64,000 nucleotides of DNA from Glandiceps talaboti. Lineage: Eukaryota > Hemichordata > Enteropneusta > Spengelidae. Every line of letters begins with the position of its first letter. The stretch's first letter is position 1. The stretch spans positions 11,787,342-11,851,341 of the forward strand of contig NC_135549.1 in assembly GCF_964340395.1 (NCBI RefSeq). The letters run 5' to 3'. The notes below the pieces were generated by a model, which saw only the letters and a list, made by a program, of their open reading frames with translations, made no database searches and was not told where the DNA came from. Shown one piece after another: positions 34,969 through 48,067 of the stretch. Both the position numbers and the translations under genes were made by a program.

Positions 34969-35040
34969 TAGGCCTGACATCAAAAATTGTGTGGTTCCGA
35001 TTACGCTCAATTTTAGAATAGGTGGGGGTAGGTAGATTTA

Positions 35041-35095
<55 letters not shown>

Positions 35096-35394
35096 CGCGC
35101 GTGTGTGTGTGTATTCATATGCGAGTGTAGTTTAGGTATTTGTGTTTTCCGTTATTTTCCATATGGTCTCTGTGTTATTGGTTTCTTCTCATCAGATGTA
35201 GTCATTACAAATTGAAAGAACAGTTTTACATTGTCTTTTTAAGTTGATGCCAGTTTTCGTATCCACTATTTCTCGCAAAACTTTTTTGCGATTTTATTAT
35301 TTTTTTCTCGACTAAGCAAAAAAATGTTAAGGGTCGGCATAAAAAAAAAAATAGGTGGGGTCGGGTAACCGGGACCAAACATTTTTTTAGGCCC
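34969..35394. mobile_element. Non-autonomous element with terminal inverted repeats, copy 1
   Basis: The left end has AGGCCT then, after about 18 bases, TGTGGTTCCGATTACGCTC. The right end reversed reads GGGCCT then TTTGGTCCCGGTTACCCGAC, so the termini are inverted repeats with a GGCCT outer block. Interior landmarks (TTTTCCATATGGTCTCTGTG and a TTTTTTCTCGA block) recur in the copy at 61204. A TG tract with a GCGCGC island has expanded at 35048-35112. No transposase frame. Target-site duplication not resolved. Confidence 0.75.
35048..35112. repeat. (TG)n/(GC)n microsatellite
   Basis: Alternating purine-pyrimidine tract: TG repeats, a short GCGCGCGCGC, then TG again, the composition most prone to Z-DNA. 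It lies inside element copy 1. Confidence 0.95.
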
Positions 35395-38146
35395 AACAAA
35401 TAAGAAGTGAGAAATTCATGATGACAATGTTCATTGTCGTTATCTATCTTCAACAGGTAAAGATATGAAGTCTAGGATTGGTGATTCAGATGGAATGGTA
35501 GACATCTGAGTTGGGTCGCTTACAAATGTAAGACCCTTGTAATTGTGGAACGATATCATATAATGTCAAAAGTAAACATTTATATTTATTTCTAACCTTA
35601 GTTTTCTTAGTTGCCAGTTTCTGTTTCATAATTTTCTAAATACATTCAGTCGAAAGCTTGTTATTTTCCATACCATTCACGCACATTGTGTGGCACGTAA
35701 TAGAATTGCGTACATGTACATAATGAAAGCGTGACTAAGTAGATACTCAGATACCCCTGAGTACTTGTACATATATAACAAAACCATGTTGTGCACCGCA
35801 CGACTATAAGTGCTTGTGATTGAAAGGAGTGATTTATCATTACTGGCGTCGTTTAAAATGGGAAAGTAGAGTTAAATGGCACACTTTCAGACAATTTGCA
35901 TAGTACAAAACTTTACAAGAGATCGAAGTAAACGAATTACTGCGGGTATTGGGTATATTGTCAGAAAAATATAACCCAGACGTTAGAAGTCGAAAGAAGA
36001 TCGATTACCCAATCGCTACTAGGCACATCTGACAAATGCACTCTGTCGTTTGGCCTTCGATTGATCTTTTAGATACTTAAAAGTAACCCTATATTGACTT
36101 TACGTCTATTATAAGTCTGTGATACAGGTCCAAGTGACTAGATTGAAAGTCTGTCTGTTTCACTTAAACTAACAAATGAGTTGCTGTTTTTAATACCACA
36201 TTTTGACTGTATACACTCAGTATAATCTGAAAGAGTTCAAAGGATCTACTGGTCTTAAACTGATGGGAAACATCGGTCTCCCGATACCAATTAAAAGAAT
36301 TAGGTACCTAGAACACCTAATATGTTAATTTCTTCACAGCATATGCCATCACCGGCCCCACATGTGCGAAGCAAATACATTTCATTTAGAGATTGAAGTT
36401 AATATGATGATTTCAATTTAAAAACTAGAAAGTTAAATTTAATTTTTTCAGATTTGTGAAATGTCCTACATTTCTGATAAACATAAACATAATTTGTAGA
36501 CATAATTTAATTGAGTAAATGTGTAGATTGACGGTATTATTTAGATGAAATCTGGAGTATTTTGCTCTAAAATCTGATTCCATGTATAACATGTCAATGG
36601 CAAAAGAGGAAATTTCCTCACAACATAATTTACAGATCCTGTCTGTATTTATAGTATGTCTGTCCGTTTCTACAAGTGAGTTACTTCAGCATCTGAACCT
36701 ACTAGCCAAAGCCGATCTCCGAATTTTATATCCTCAACACCAAAGACATAGTTACACGTTTGTGTTCAGTTCTGTTTAGAAAAAAAATCTGTATAATAGC
36801 CTCCTTGTTATAACTGCAAAATCTGATCACTGTTCTTGCTTTGCTCTCATTCTCGCAAACCAGCGCTATCATTTCTTCGAAATAAAACAGTAGGGACCAG
36901 CTCGTTAAGAACGGTACCGTAAAACGGACGTGGTTTGCGACGATGTGTGCTCTCTTCTTAGCTCGTTTCAATTTCAGATAAGAAAATATTAGTTACATTT
37001 CCGTGTCGTTCAGCAGGTCATGCCTCCCATACTGACACAAGCTTTTTTTTCATAAGGTCAAAGGTTTACCCTGGCAAGCGTGGATCTGACATTAAAAAGT
37101 AAATGAAGCCAGTATTTATTAAACACACATTTTAAGAAGAAAAACAACAACGGCGGTCTGGTCTGCTCAGTTCCCCTAAAACTCTACAACTTGGAACACT
37201 GTTAACGTAACTTCTAAGTATGTTCGACAGTAAATAAGTACCCTTTCTAAAAATTCACAACATATGAAGATCCACAAATGGGATCCGTAGCCACAAGTAC
37301 AACATAAGATCGTAGTAAATACATGTATCTTGAAATATACATTTTGTTGATGAGGATTTCATATTCCTTACACTTTTCACGGTTCATTTTCATCAACAAA
37401 ATCACCGTTCGAATCGACTATAAGATTAAAGGTTGTCCACATTTCTGTATGCAGTCACTTTCGTATTTGACAAATTTACTTTTATATTCCATTTGAAGTC
37501 AAAGTGAACTTACATATTCATTGGCTCAATCAACCTTTCCAAACCAATATTTCAGGCTGTCGCCGAATATGTAAAGTTTATCATCTGCAAACAGTAACAA
37601 AATATTTAATCATATAATTTGATAATACCTGAATGCCATGAAGTCTAGACTTTCCTAGCATTACACAACTCTTTGATATAAAAACTTAATATCATTGGAC
37701 TGAAAATGAAGCCCTGGCGTAAGCCTTTCTGTAAATTAAAACATTTTGATATTTCAGTTCACTCCCTTACACATGATTTGACGTCACAAAACATTTATTT
37801 CAAGGTTTGATCGCAGGTCAAAAAGTAAATTGTTCAATAACTTTGGAAGTTGTACATCTAGGGACAGTATTCAAATATGTACTCGCCCATTGTCGGAGGT
37901 AAGCTTACTATTTTGACAGACTTCTGACCTTGCCCTTCATGTTCATTGTCAAATGAAAATTTGCTAATTAACAATTGACAGTGCAATACATTGTGATAGC
38001 ACAATATGTGTGTGTGTGGGGGGGGGGTGTATGTCTTTGAACGCAGAATATTGTGATGCATGTAACAATAATTAAATCTATTGCTTCCCATGATAATCGT
38101 AATAGAATACTCAACTGATGACTTTTCATTTATTAACGAGGTCTTA
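35395..38146. other. Gene-poor region
   Basis: About 2.7 kb of AT-rich DNA. Frames at 36582-36779, 36726-36971 and 37858-38091 are short and featureless. A short GT/G tract lies near 38007-38027. Nothing else recognised. Confidence 0.5.
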
Positions 38147-38440
38147 GGGGTATACCATTTGATTTCGGGGAGGGGGAGGGGAGGCCAGAAGACAAGTGGG
38201 GAAAAGTTTGCTTACCAAGTCAAGACAGAACTAAATTTGCTGCCAGGGAATGAGCTTAATCCTGCGATTTTTCATGATGATAACAAATTTTTGAATGATA
38301 TATAGAGCATGCCACGTTATTCTTTGAGAATTTTCTTGATGTTAGTTTTCTGAGTCAAATTTCAATTCTGATCAGGAGAAGGTATCGTTATCACCTTGAC
38401 ATGTAAAATAATACCAGGTACTGGTAGCACTCTTTTAATC
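38147..38440 (+). repeat. G-tract interspersed repeat, copy 1
   Basis: Begins AGGGGTATACCATTTGATTT then CGGGGAGGGGG. It continues with a segment like AAGACAGAACTAAATTTGCT, then TTTGAGAATTTTCTTGATGT and TTAGTTTTCTGAG, and ends near ATACCAGGTACTGGTAGC. All blocks are found in the same order, reversed, at 26612-27159, and the first part at 25452-25545. No open frame of note. Class unknown. Confidence 0.75.
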
Positions 38441-38593
38441 CATGTATTTCAAAAATTGCCAGTGGCAGGAGGGGAACTCCCTCCTGGATCCCGTACCCAC
38501 CCCCACACTGCGCTCTCCCTTGTACTTTAATTCATGTTTTATCAAGTATTGTTACTACCTCAACATGTTCAAATAGCACCAGAAAGCATTTTT

Positions 38594-38704
38594 TTAGCAC
38601 AACAGAACTGAGGTTCAGTAGTGCTTTAGGGACTCCCCGGCGTCTGTGTGTGTGTATGTATGTCTGCATGTATGTCTATGTATGTATGTATGTATGTATG
38701 TATG

Positions 38705-38733
<29 letters not shown>
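38594..38733. repeat. Fragment of AGCACAAC repeat family plus (TATG)n
   Basis: TTTAGCACAACAGAACTGAG then GTTCAGTAGTGCT matches, in the same or reverse sense, segments at 50305-50355 and 56280-56305. It is followed by a TG tract and a TATG tract (to 38733), as the other copies are followed by simple repeats. Confidence 0.7.
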
Positions 38734-38735
<2 letters not shown>

Positions 38736-39790
38736 TAAATAAATAAATGCAAACATCAAGAAGAAAAGAATGTTAATTGACAGACATTAGACTAGAGTTG
38801 TCAGTAACTTCCTATGCAACACAACATGATGCGAGGTGGTCAATTATTAAATTTAAAGCATATATTTAAAAACAATTGTTGTTCTTCTACTAGGCGAAAA
38901 CATAATTTGCTTTCTATCTGCTTTGAAAAAAACATTGCTGTTGTGGTGGCCAAAAAAATTGTTAATACTGACCAGATGTAGAATTTAGATTGTTGTTCAT
39001 TCATGCCTTGTTGAAAAGAAAAATTCTGCGTTACCAGACATGACATTGTATATCCGTTGTTTACCATTAGTTACAGCTTTGGAACGCTAGAGGACACATT
39101 GTAAATATCCGCTTCTACAAAGGTTGAGTTTGGCGTACTTTCAATTTGCGGTAATTTTCACCAAAGTTCACCATTTTAGATACTGTAAAAATGTAAACCC
39201 CGACTGACATCTCTTCTTTCGTGCCAGTAATATCAATTCATGAAGTATTTGTAGGAATCACTGACTAACGGCGATTTGATGAAACAGACTGGATTCCCGG
39301 AAATTTTGGTCCGGTTTTTCGCTCATAGTTTCCTTAATACGGACCGAAATGTTTACAAATTTCCCAAAAAGATGAATTCTTAAATTACCATAAAAATGGC
39401 AAGATCTTTGTGTAACAGTCCGTTCAAGAATTTTGCGTAGAACATTAGAAAGTGGGTGATTTGAACCGGAACATGAAGCTGACCTTGTTTGACCAATGAC
39501 CTTTCATGGTCTCTCCATAGACCATGTACACGTGTAGGGTCTATGCTTGTAAACACAGCAAACAGAAACGCGGGAGTGCAAACATGTTCCTATTTATCTA
39601 TCCAAGTGCAAAATAGATTTTCAATTTTGATTTAGAATGAAATAGTGAAGAGATCGTACGAATATATCTTGGCAAATTCTACAGCAACATTGCCTGCTGA
39701 TGTGTATTTACGGCCATCTCAGCATGCAATGTGAAACCAGTAGTGTCTATGGTGAAACGTTCTTAGAACTTCGGTTAGTAGTCAAATTAG
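38734..39790. other. Gene-poor region
   Basis: About 1 kb of AT-rich sequence. A 75-codon minus-strand frame (38840-39067) lacks features. Nothing else seen. Confidence 0.5.
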
Positions 39791-40140
39791 CACATATCAA
39801 ACTGTAGTGAGAGTTTTCAAATATCTAATTACCAAAAATATGCAAATAACTAATAAGGTACATCAAAAATATTTTCAGGAACAGATGCGCTTTGGTATCA
39901 CAAATGTATGTATACAATTATGTAGAATTTGAAGGTGCACTCTGTAGATGTAGCATAATTTCTGAAAATCGTTAATTAGCCTAATTAATCATTACTATTC
40001 TTAGGATTTTACCAAAATCTAATCAGTTCTTGTAGTTACCAAAAGGAATATGTGTACCAAGTTTTATTACAATTGATGCAGTAGTTTCCTAGATATTGTG
40101 TCCGCAGACAGACAGACGGAAGCACAATATCTAGACTAAG
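39791..40140 (+). repeat. Interspersed repeat ending in GACAGACAGACGG
   Basis: The 3' part reads ATTTTACCAAAATCTAATC, then ACAATTGATGCAGTAGTTTC, then TAGATATTGTGTCCGCAGAC and a short CAGA tract. The same order of blocks occurs at about 59850-60250. The shared simple-repeat tail suggests a dispersed element family whose 3' end seeds GACA microsatellites. Confidence 0.65.
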
Positions 40141-40253
40141 TCTAGTTCCAATTCCTGTCGACTATCCTTTTCATAGGTGATCGTAGTGATCGCAACGCGT
40201 ATAGGAATCTGGACTTTTAAACAGCGTGTGACCAGCGTATGTTACTCTCCATT

Positions 40254-40900
40254 AAAAATGAGTGGGAATTCGAAGGTGCGAAGAACAGTTGACAGCTTGT
40301 AGCTTGGCAGTCCACAAAAGATAGGATATTGTGTTAATGACAAGTGCTAACTGGCATGCCACTGTGTGATCGCCCAAGATCTACCATTCTCAACTGGAAC
40401 CAAAAGCACGTACGTTTAGAGTTGCATGTAACACATGACAAGGGGTGCCCGGTTCCAAGTTTTGATCGTGATTCATATTAGAAAAATCATATTATGTGAG
40501 TTCTTTGATATTACATTGGAAATTATTAAACATATAAAACGTAAGCCATCGTGTACGAATGAACTTCAGGTGATTTACATGTAAAGCAATCAACCCACCA
40601 CAGTTAGTAATATGGGTTTGGAATGTCGAGTTTCTCGACCTTTGACATACGTTCTTTCCGTTTCTACTGAACACGCTTACTTGTTGCGTCCGCGAGTACG
40701 TCATTAGGAGATACTATCTGAAGTGTCATTTGTTTGGCTAATCGAATTAACTGCATACTGTATCCGGCAGGCGCAGGTGTATGAATTTTATGAGTGTCCC
40801 AAAGTTGACCTAATATTGGACGACGTAACAGAAACAGCACAGCTTCCATTTACAGTTGCCATAAGAATACTGCAACTTGTACATATTTGAATAATTTTAC
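40254..40900. repeat. Segmental duplication, copy 1
   Basis: Starts AATGAGTGGGAATTCGAAGG and includes CTCAACTGGAACCAAAAGCA, CATATTATGTGAGTTCTTTG, GAATGTCGAGTTTCTCGACC and GTGTATGAATTTTATGAGTG. Copy 2 lies about 1.15 kb to the right with the same block order, diverged by substitutions and small indels. Minus-strand frames in both copies share a peptide like CQLALVI with GLP downstream, but copy 1 has a frameshift there. Confidence 0.85.
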
Positions 40901-41032
40901 TGGAATTTTAATTTTAATTCGACGTCCGTATTGTAACATGAGAGCAGCTTCTCGTATTTATGGTATATCAATTTATTTTACTCCATATTTGTTCAGTGTG
41001 TGCACCCAAAGAGTCCAAAACCGCAGAGAGTG

Positions 41033-41152
<120 letters not shown>

Positions 41153-41400
41153 GAAAGAGGGAGCATATTGAACTATGAACAATTTTACTAAGTCTACCAT
41201 CATTTGTCTATTGTAATAGTAGTAGTAGTGTGCATGCTGCTACTGTTTACACCATTAACAAAATAAAGATGTTTGTGTGTTGTCCTTTTGGTGTCTATCT
41301 CAACATGAAACCTTGTGATCAGGCTGACAGATCTTGATAGTTCATTTAATAGTTTTGACTCGGTCTGGGGAAAAGCACTGTAAAAACTGTAAAGGCGTGT

Positions 41401-42060
41401 GAAAATGAGTGGGAAGGTGTGAAGAACAGTTGGCAACTTGTGGCGAGGCAGTCCACAAAGATAGGATAATCTGTAAATGACAAGAGCTAACTGGCATGGC
41501 GCAGTGCGTGCACGGTCACCCAAGGTCTACCATTCTCAACTGGAACCAAAAGCACGTACGTTCAGAGTTGTTTGTAACACCTGGCAAGGGGTGTCCGGTT
41601 CTAGTTTTTGATTGACTTTGATTGAGTGATTCATATTAGAAAAATCATATTATGTGAGTTCATTGATATTACATTGGGGGAAATTATTAAACATATCAGA
41701 TGCAAGTCTTCGCGTATGAATGAAGTCTATGTAATTAAAGTAATCAGTTCACCACAGTTATTAATTTACTTTTGGAATGTCGAGTTTTCTCGACCTACAT
41801 TCTCTCCGTTTCCACTGAACACGTTTACCTGGTGCGGCCGCGAGTACGTCATTATTACCATAGAGATACTATCTGAAGTGTCATTTATTTGGCTAAGCGA
41901 ATTAACTGCATACTGTATCCGGCATGCGCAGGTGTATGAATTTTATGAGTGTCCAAAAGTTGATCTAATATTGGGTCACACAACCGAAACAGCACAACTT
42001 CCATTTGCATTTGCCATAAGAATACTGTAACTTGTACTTATTTGAATAATTTCACTGGAA
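41401..42060. repeat. Segmental duplication, copy 2
   Basis: Matches 40254-40900 block by block (AATGAGTGGGAAGGTGTGAA at its left end, TGAATAATTTCACTGG at its right). A 134-codon frame (41626-42030, starting at GTG) crosses it. In copy 1 the same frame has a TAG and ends differently, and substitutions between copies are not concentrated at third positions, so I do not call a gene. Confidence 0.85.
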
Positions 42061-42841
42061 AAGTCAGGTGTTCATGTACTTCATCTGTACATGATATACG
42101 TACAGAGCAAGTGATGAAGACACATGTCAGAAAATTCAAACCCTTATGAATTGCATCGTGGTTACACCTTGTACATACAAATATCACGTTTTGACCTCAC
42201 AAATGTAGAACTACATTATATTCAACCAGTGTATGCAATCAACGCATATGTGTTTACTGTAAATCACATTCATACATTATTCGAAATGGCCACAAACAAT
42301 GTACAAACAAAGTTGCAATAAACAATTAATGTACAAACATACAATTATAGCAGGTGATAACCAACTCAGTGCACTGCTTCTGAAGTCTCATCCGTAATGG
42401 ATAGGGTAAGACAACCATAGTCTAGAGGTTTTTTAAATTATAAACTTTATTCGTCCAAATAAATTCGGAAATTTGTAGAATGGTCGCCACAAAGGCAGTG
42501 CCCTAGCACCCTAGTTCATATACAGTATCGTTACCATTTACATCACCACGAAATCCACGTGGGGATCCAGACTAATCTGACAGTAATGGGATGCCACCCC
42601 CCCCCCTCCCATGCAAAATGAAACAATATAATGCGTCAAATTAGAATGTGTTTCCAAAATATGGACCTCCCTCGGAAACCGATTAAAAGTAACCTCCTTA
42701 ATTCTCCAGCCCCTATAATTACTGAAGGCACCCTTAGAAGGTGTGAATCGATTTCAGCTTTGTAGTCGAAGTAAAAACCTCTAGACTCTAACTTTTTATG
42801 TAGATTCTGTATTAAAACAAAGCAAGCAATGTCAGAAAGTG

Positions 42842-42883
<42 letters not shown>

Positions 42884-43007
42884 GGTGTCTGTGTCTGTGT
42901 CCGTGTTTGAGTGCGTGCGCGCGCGCGTGTATGTGTGTAATATTTTTTTCACGATAATCTATCTCTTTGTATTCAGATGAAACAATACAAAGTGAGTTTG
43001 CTGAAAG

Positions 43008-43010
<3 letters not shown>

Positions 43011-43063
<53 letters not shown>
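43011..43063. repeat. (TA)n microsatellite
   Basis: About 26 uninterrupted TA units. Confidence 0.97.
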
Positions 43064-43066
<3 letters not shown>

Positions 43067-44620
43067 ACTCCGAGTGGTTAGGTTAACGACTTATAATATC
43101 CTTATTGTTTGGATTTAGCCTATAATATTCCGCTACTAATATTGCATCGAGCAGGGTTCTCCCCAGTGAGACACTTAAATTAATATAGGATGACATGATG
43201 CTAGGTGGACAAGCTATATTCCAAAATATCAATTTTGTTCGAAATGTGGAAGAGTAAAATAGTAGTAATCGCGATGTAGAATGCTAGACGCTTTGATTTG
43301 CGGTTCCTAGGGGTTCTAAATCGAAACTTGTCTGCGACAAAATACGAAAAATTAGCAACCCTAGCCATGATGGCAGCTACTTACCTAAAGGCCAAAAAAC
43401 GTATGGTTGTAGGTTTCTCTGGGAAAAGAAAATGACACGTTTGATATTGTTATTGTGCTTATTAGTTGTATTGTATATTTTATTTACTCTCCTTAAATAC
43501 AAGTAGCTGACAATAAACAAGCTATATGTGCTAAAATGAACGATTTGTTATGCGATAAAGAACAAAATAGAGTTCACATTTGGAAATATCAGCTGCGACA
43601 AATGTTTTAATCTTGTCATTTGTTTCTTTTCAATGCGTATACATGCAAAGCTGACCACACGTTGTTAATCAGAAACATATGTTCATTCATACCAAAGACT
43701 AGTCATATATTTATACTATACCGTATCCGTATATCCCTTGACCCTAACAGATACTCCCGTTACAGGACAAAAAAATCCATTTTCATATAGTTCATTCTAC
43801 TGAATATACATATTATAGTTCTAGGCATTTAAAAGAACTTTAAGATTGACCTTGTCACGAATTCCACAAATCCTACATGTGAAATGATATACACTTCCGA
43901 CCATTATTCTCGTCGTGCGCTGTACATACGAAACAATGTCACTGATTCCAAAAATAATGCGATTGTCAAATCATCAGTTTTGTTCGAGATTTCAGTGTGC
44001 ATTCACCTTTCTTTTAGTCATTACACTTAGCAAAAGACTGATTAATGAATTAACAAATACTAGAAAGAGTCTGGAAGATGTTGATGATCAGATAGACGTA
44101 CACAATGAGTAGCCTGGTTATGTTAAGTATTGTACTATAATATCTCTCATTGGTTGTGAGCTATATCTCGGGCAAGATTAAGGTAAGCACAGTGACAATC
44201 CTACCTAACTAAACTAAGTTAATATTTGTATCATTAAAAATGTAAGCCTCATATACAAATTTGAAGGTTATAGTGTAATAGTTGTCTACACTTTGAAAGC
44301 CCCTTTATACAGTGTTTCATTCAACTTTGTATTATAATATCTCACTAACCCGGTGTCATATTTAGTAGAGTGACTACTTGACGAGTGTGGTTGTCAAGTT
44401 CAACATTGTTTTCACCTTAGTCACTTATAAATAACCCACCACAGTTTCCTCCAAACTTGAGACACCACACCCCATCCATGCTAACACTAGTGGCTATAGA
44501 GGTCGAGGTCATTGAATTTGGGTTAGATCTCAAGCCAGGTTAACTGTCGTATTTAGTTTTAACACAATGCATTTCTTTTAAACGGATTATTTTGTTTGTT
44601 GTTGCTTGTCTCATATTTAA

Positions 44621-44941
44621 ATGTCACGATTGTGTTATAAACTAGACGTGGGTTTCGCCACATGTTTTGATTCCCATTTAATTCAAAGGAAAATTACAAT
44701 GCATGTCAAAAAATTATTGAAATATTTTGGGGGTTTTTTGCATTGTTTTGCTCTCGCCATTATTCTCATGTTTGTACATGACTGTTTAATGTATAAATGT
44801 CTATACAATAACGTTTCTCACAGACATTTAAACAAACCGAAGAGTTGTTTTCTTCGTGGTGGAAGGTTGATTTGTAGCGGGAAAGCTGTGATATTTTTTG
44901 CGAACAGCTCTTCACGACGGGGAAGGATATTCTACATGTAA
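44621..44941 (+). CDS. Hypothetical 106-residue open frame (weak)
   Basis: An ATG-started frame of 106 codons with one hydrophobic stretch (about residues 37-58, GGFLHCFALAIILMFVHDCL) and a basic, Ser/Arg-rich C-terminus. I do not recognise it. It has no paralog in the window and no clear Kozak context, and a frame of this length is expected by chance in AT-rich sequence of this size. Listed only because it is the longest ATG-started frame outside the receptors and repeats. Confidence 0.1.
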   Translation: MSRLCYKLDVGFATCFDSHLIQRKITMHVKKLLKYFGGFLHCFALAIILMFVHDCLMYKCLYNNVSHRHLNKPKSCFLRGGRLICSGKAVIFFANSSSRRGRIFYM

Positions 44942-46972
44942 ATGATTATTTCGGGACTGAAAAAAAACCGTCATAACACACTTGTATTTTAAATATCGTG
45001 TTTTCTTTGGACAAAACTTGGGCTTTATAAAAAATATTGTTTTCGTTGGACCAACTTGAGTGTTATTTACAGTGTATATTCATTTCGTTGGATAGGTGTT
45101 ATTGGTTCAGAATGTAACCAGAAGGTGAATACAAACATTAAATATAGTTACTGGTATATCAAGGACACTTTATTGCAATGGGTCCATTTTTTTCAAAACG
45201 TGACCTTTTTTCGAGACAGTAATAAGTTACAATGTTGTGGTCTAGGCGAGGGCGGAGATCATTGATATTATAATCACGTGTGGCCATCATCAAAATACGA
45301 ATGTATGAATTTATATCCTGTAATAAAGGTTTACGGGTGTTTTATGGGTCTCTTGATAATCCGCGGACCTTTTGTGTCATCATGATGTGTCCGACCACAA
45401 CTTGCTCTTAATATGTTCTCTACCTCATTGTTTAGGTTAGTAAACGTACAACTCTTTGACTCGTAGGTGGCAATATCCGTGTCCGTTATTGATAACATTC
45501 GTCAGTCAGAAAATATCATTGATTGGGACAGTAAATTAGTCTATAACCAAACAAGCAGGATTTCCTGACCGAACAGCAACATTTTATTATCTGTACTCCA
45601 AGGTCAATTTGCCTTATAAGTTTGTGGCACGCTCCCACGCCAGAATTTCTAGTATAGATATAGTATTTTGAAGTGTTTACACGATTGCGGTATCTGGCAA
45701 ACGTAGGAATGTAAGCACCCCGCAGGTTTTACAAAAATGACGTTTGCATCAATGAATCAATAAATAAATCTGTTGCATTGACATGCGAGGAACATGTCAC
45801 ATACACGAGTATATGAATAGCCGCTTATGTACACCATGGAGGAGATCGGGCAAGTAGCAAGTCAATTCATCCAAATATAATTACAGTATCAAACTGGTAT
45901 GCTTTTGGTAACATGACAATAAAAAGTACTTTAAAACGAACAAAAAGCATTGTTAGTAACTTGAAGGAATAGTGTGTATTCAATTTGGCCACTTCAGTCA
46001 AATTTAAATCGTTATAATATTTATTCACAATATAACGCCCACGACCAGTGATTGCTCTAAATAATATGATCGTGATGATCCAATCTTGAATGCTGCTTTC
46101 GGATTAATCTTTGTGCTGGCATATTCCCTTGCTTACTCATAGGTGTGGAAGTTTATCATTTGTGGCTTTATATAACTTTATACTTGACTAGCTTATGTTA
46201 ATCCCTCGCCTTTTGATACTAAACATACAGCTGTCCACAGCCTATACTAGTGCTTTATCTGTCGTCGAATTTTTCAAATCTCTCTTTCTCTCTCGCCGTT
46301 AGAGACCACGTTGGCATCGAGATAAACCAAGCTTTCCTGCGGTGAATATCAAATCCTCTGCATCAAAGGAACGTTACAGTATGGATACTAAACTAACAGC
46401 CTTTTAACAATAAACTAGTTATGCAACTCTGTCTGTTCTGTTAACCCCTGTCTGTGGCATACATAAGTACTGCGAGGTTTTGAAGGCCTTTCTAAATGGC
46501 CAAGTATTTGTATGGAATTGTTTTATATTTTGTATTTGAACAATAATTCATGAACCTTTTCTTTACTGATGGCGCCAGAAGAGCGAATGAAAAGTGTACT
46601 TTCAACTGTGCTAATTCATGCGTAACACAATCTGTTCCGTTGCCATTTACACTATTTTAACATAAAACATTTCTTGTATGATAGTATAATTTCTGAAATT
46701 AACAAACTTGTTCTTGTTGATTATCACCTTCGATTGCATTAAGGCAATGACTTTTTCAATTATTTTCTCATTAAAACTGCGAACACAATAACATTCGTAA
46801 ATATTATTACATGAAACAATGTCCCACGAGTAACTGAATATAAAGTACTTAATTAAATAATTAGAATGGTAGCATTTTGTACCATTGGTCTTGATTTCGG
46901 TTTTCAACAGTTTCATTTGGATCTTAAATATAGGTTTGTTATTTAATAACGATGACACGTTTAAAATGTTTT

Positions 46973-48025
46973 TTACATCGTCACTATCGTATGATTAGAG
47001 TTGTCGTAATAATATTTTTGCTTCGGCAGCACTTTGACACAGACACATAGAGGACCAAACGCCTCTTTAAATGCTACTCTGTACTTCGAGCTCATAACGT
47101 TATATATAATAGGGTTTGCTGCAGAGTTAGTATACATGAGAGTTTTGTTGACAGAGAAAAAAATGAGTCCAACGTTCATTGGTACTATCTGAGCCATACC
47201 AAGCACTGTGAACGTAGTGTAAAGTGCGTAAATTTGTTGAGGTATCATACATAAAAAGAATACAGCAGCAGTCACCACAAGCATCCTTACAACTTGTTTC
47301 CTCTCTTTACGGACTTGTTCCTCCTTTCCTCCCGGTTTGTGGATTCTTTTGCTGAGTTGCTGCCCGATCAAAATGTACAGAACAGCTATAATGAGCATAC
47401 ATGGAACTAACGTGACCAATCTGACGAAAAGCAGTGAGGAAAGCAGCTCTGGCGTTATATTGGCGTGATTACAAGTACACAAGAATGGCACAGATACCAA
47501 CACTCCCATAACCCATGTTAGCAAAATAAACTTGAATGCTCGGGCCTTCGTGTTGTGGAGTCCACTCATCTTGAATGGATGACATATGGCCAGATATCTT
47601 TCGCAGGCAATCACAGTGAGGGTGAAGAGAGATGCAAACTGACATGGATAGGAGGTTAGGTTCATCACAATGCAGTAACTTTCATTGTTCCACAGATTCA
47701 TCGAGGTATCGAGATACAAGTTCCATATTTCTCCCGGCACTTGGGCAAGCAGAAAGACGGTGTCCGCTATTCCAAGGTTGACCAAGTAGTAGTTTGTCAA
47801 TGTTCGCATGTACGGCACACGAGCACGGACATAAATGAATCCCAAATTACCAGCTACACCAGTCACCATTAATATCGTCCACAAAACAGTCAGTAGCGGT
47901 GGTCCAAATGGCTTGCCTTCCCAGAGAAAGAACGGTGTCACCTCCGTACTATTACTGACATTAGTACTAACATTGTCTGGGATGTCTGTGTAGTTGAACT
48001 GAACTGTGAATGTAGCTTCAGTCAT
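46973..48025 (-). CDS. Class A GPCR, receptor H, neuropeptide-receptor-like
   Basis: A 350-residue receptor from the first in-frame ATG (48023-48025, A at -3). The open frame extends 14 codons further only to a TTG. The long N-terminus has four sequons (N11, N18, N22, N25), and ECL1 has another (N113). TM1 has GN (59-60). ICL1 has YMRTLTNYYLVNL. TM2 has D88. C118 pairs with C183 or C185. TM3 ends ERY (142-144) then AICHPF. TM4 has W171. The segment entering TM6 is RKERKQVVRMLVV, a pattern seen in TRH, neuromedin U and related peptide receptors. TM6 has CMIP (259-262). TM7 has NPIIY (304-308), then NVMSSKYRVAF. C327 and C329 are palmitoylation candidates. It is the most conventional receptor in the window. 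A peptide ligand is likely; the subtype is not assignable by eye. Confidence 0.93.
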   Translation of the reverse strand: MTEATFTVQFNYTDIPDNVSTNVSNSTEVTPFFLWEGKPFGPPLLTVLWTILMVTGVAGNLGFIYVRARVPYMRTLTNYYLVNLGIADTVFLLAQVPGEIWNLYLDTSMNLWNNESYCIVMNLTSYPCQFASLFTLTVIACERYLAICHPFKMSGLHNTKARAFKFILLTWVMGVLVSVPFLCTCNHANITPELLSSLLFVRLVTLVPCMLIIAVLYILIGQQLSKRIHKPGGKEEQVRKERKQVVRMLVVTAAVFFLCMIPQQIYALYTTFTVLGMAQIVPMNVGLIFFSVNKTLMYTNSAANPIIYNVMSSKYRVAFKEAFGPLCVCVKVLPKQKYYYDNSNHTIVTM

Positions 48026-48067
48026 GTTATTGGTATGGTATTTCCTATTTCGGTAAGGTCTTTTCAA

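Larger units (their letters stand above)
42061..46972. other. Gene-poor region downstream of receptor H
   Basis: About 4.9 kb. It contains a GTCT tract (42841-42884) followed by GT/GC repeats (to 42940), and a (TA)n tract (43011-43063). Frames of about 60-106 codons occur at 42124, 43915, 44621 and 45056. Only 44621-44941 has an ATG and over 100 codons (listed separately). Nothing else recognised. Confidence 0.5.

Noticed and set aside
41626-42030. 134-codon frame as a duplicated gene
   Set aside because: Starts at GTG. The paralogous copy has a stop in the same frame and different ending, and differences between copies do not favour third positions.
46647-46958. 103-codon minus-strand frame just downstream of receptor H
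   Set aside because: Starts at GTG in very AT-rich sequence, with Lys/Asn/Ile-rich low-complexity composition. Likely the 3' untranslated region of H.
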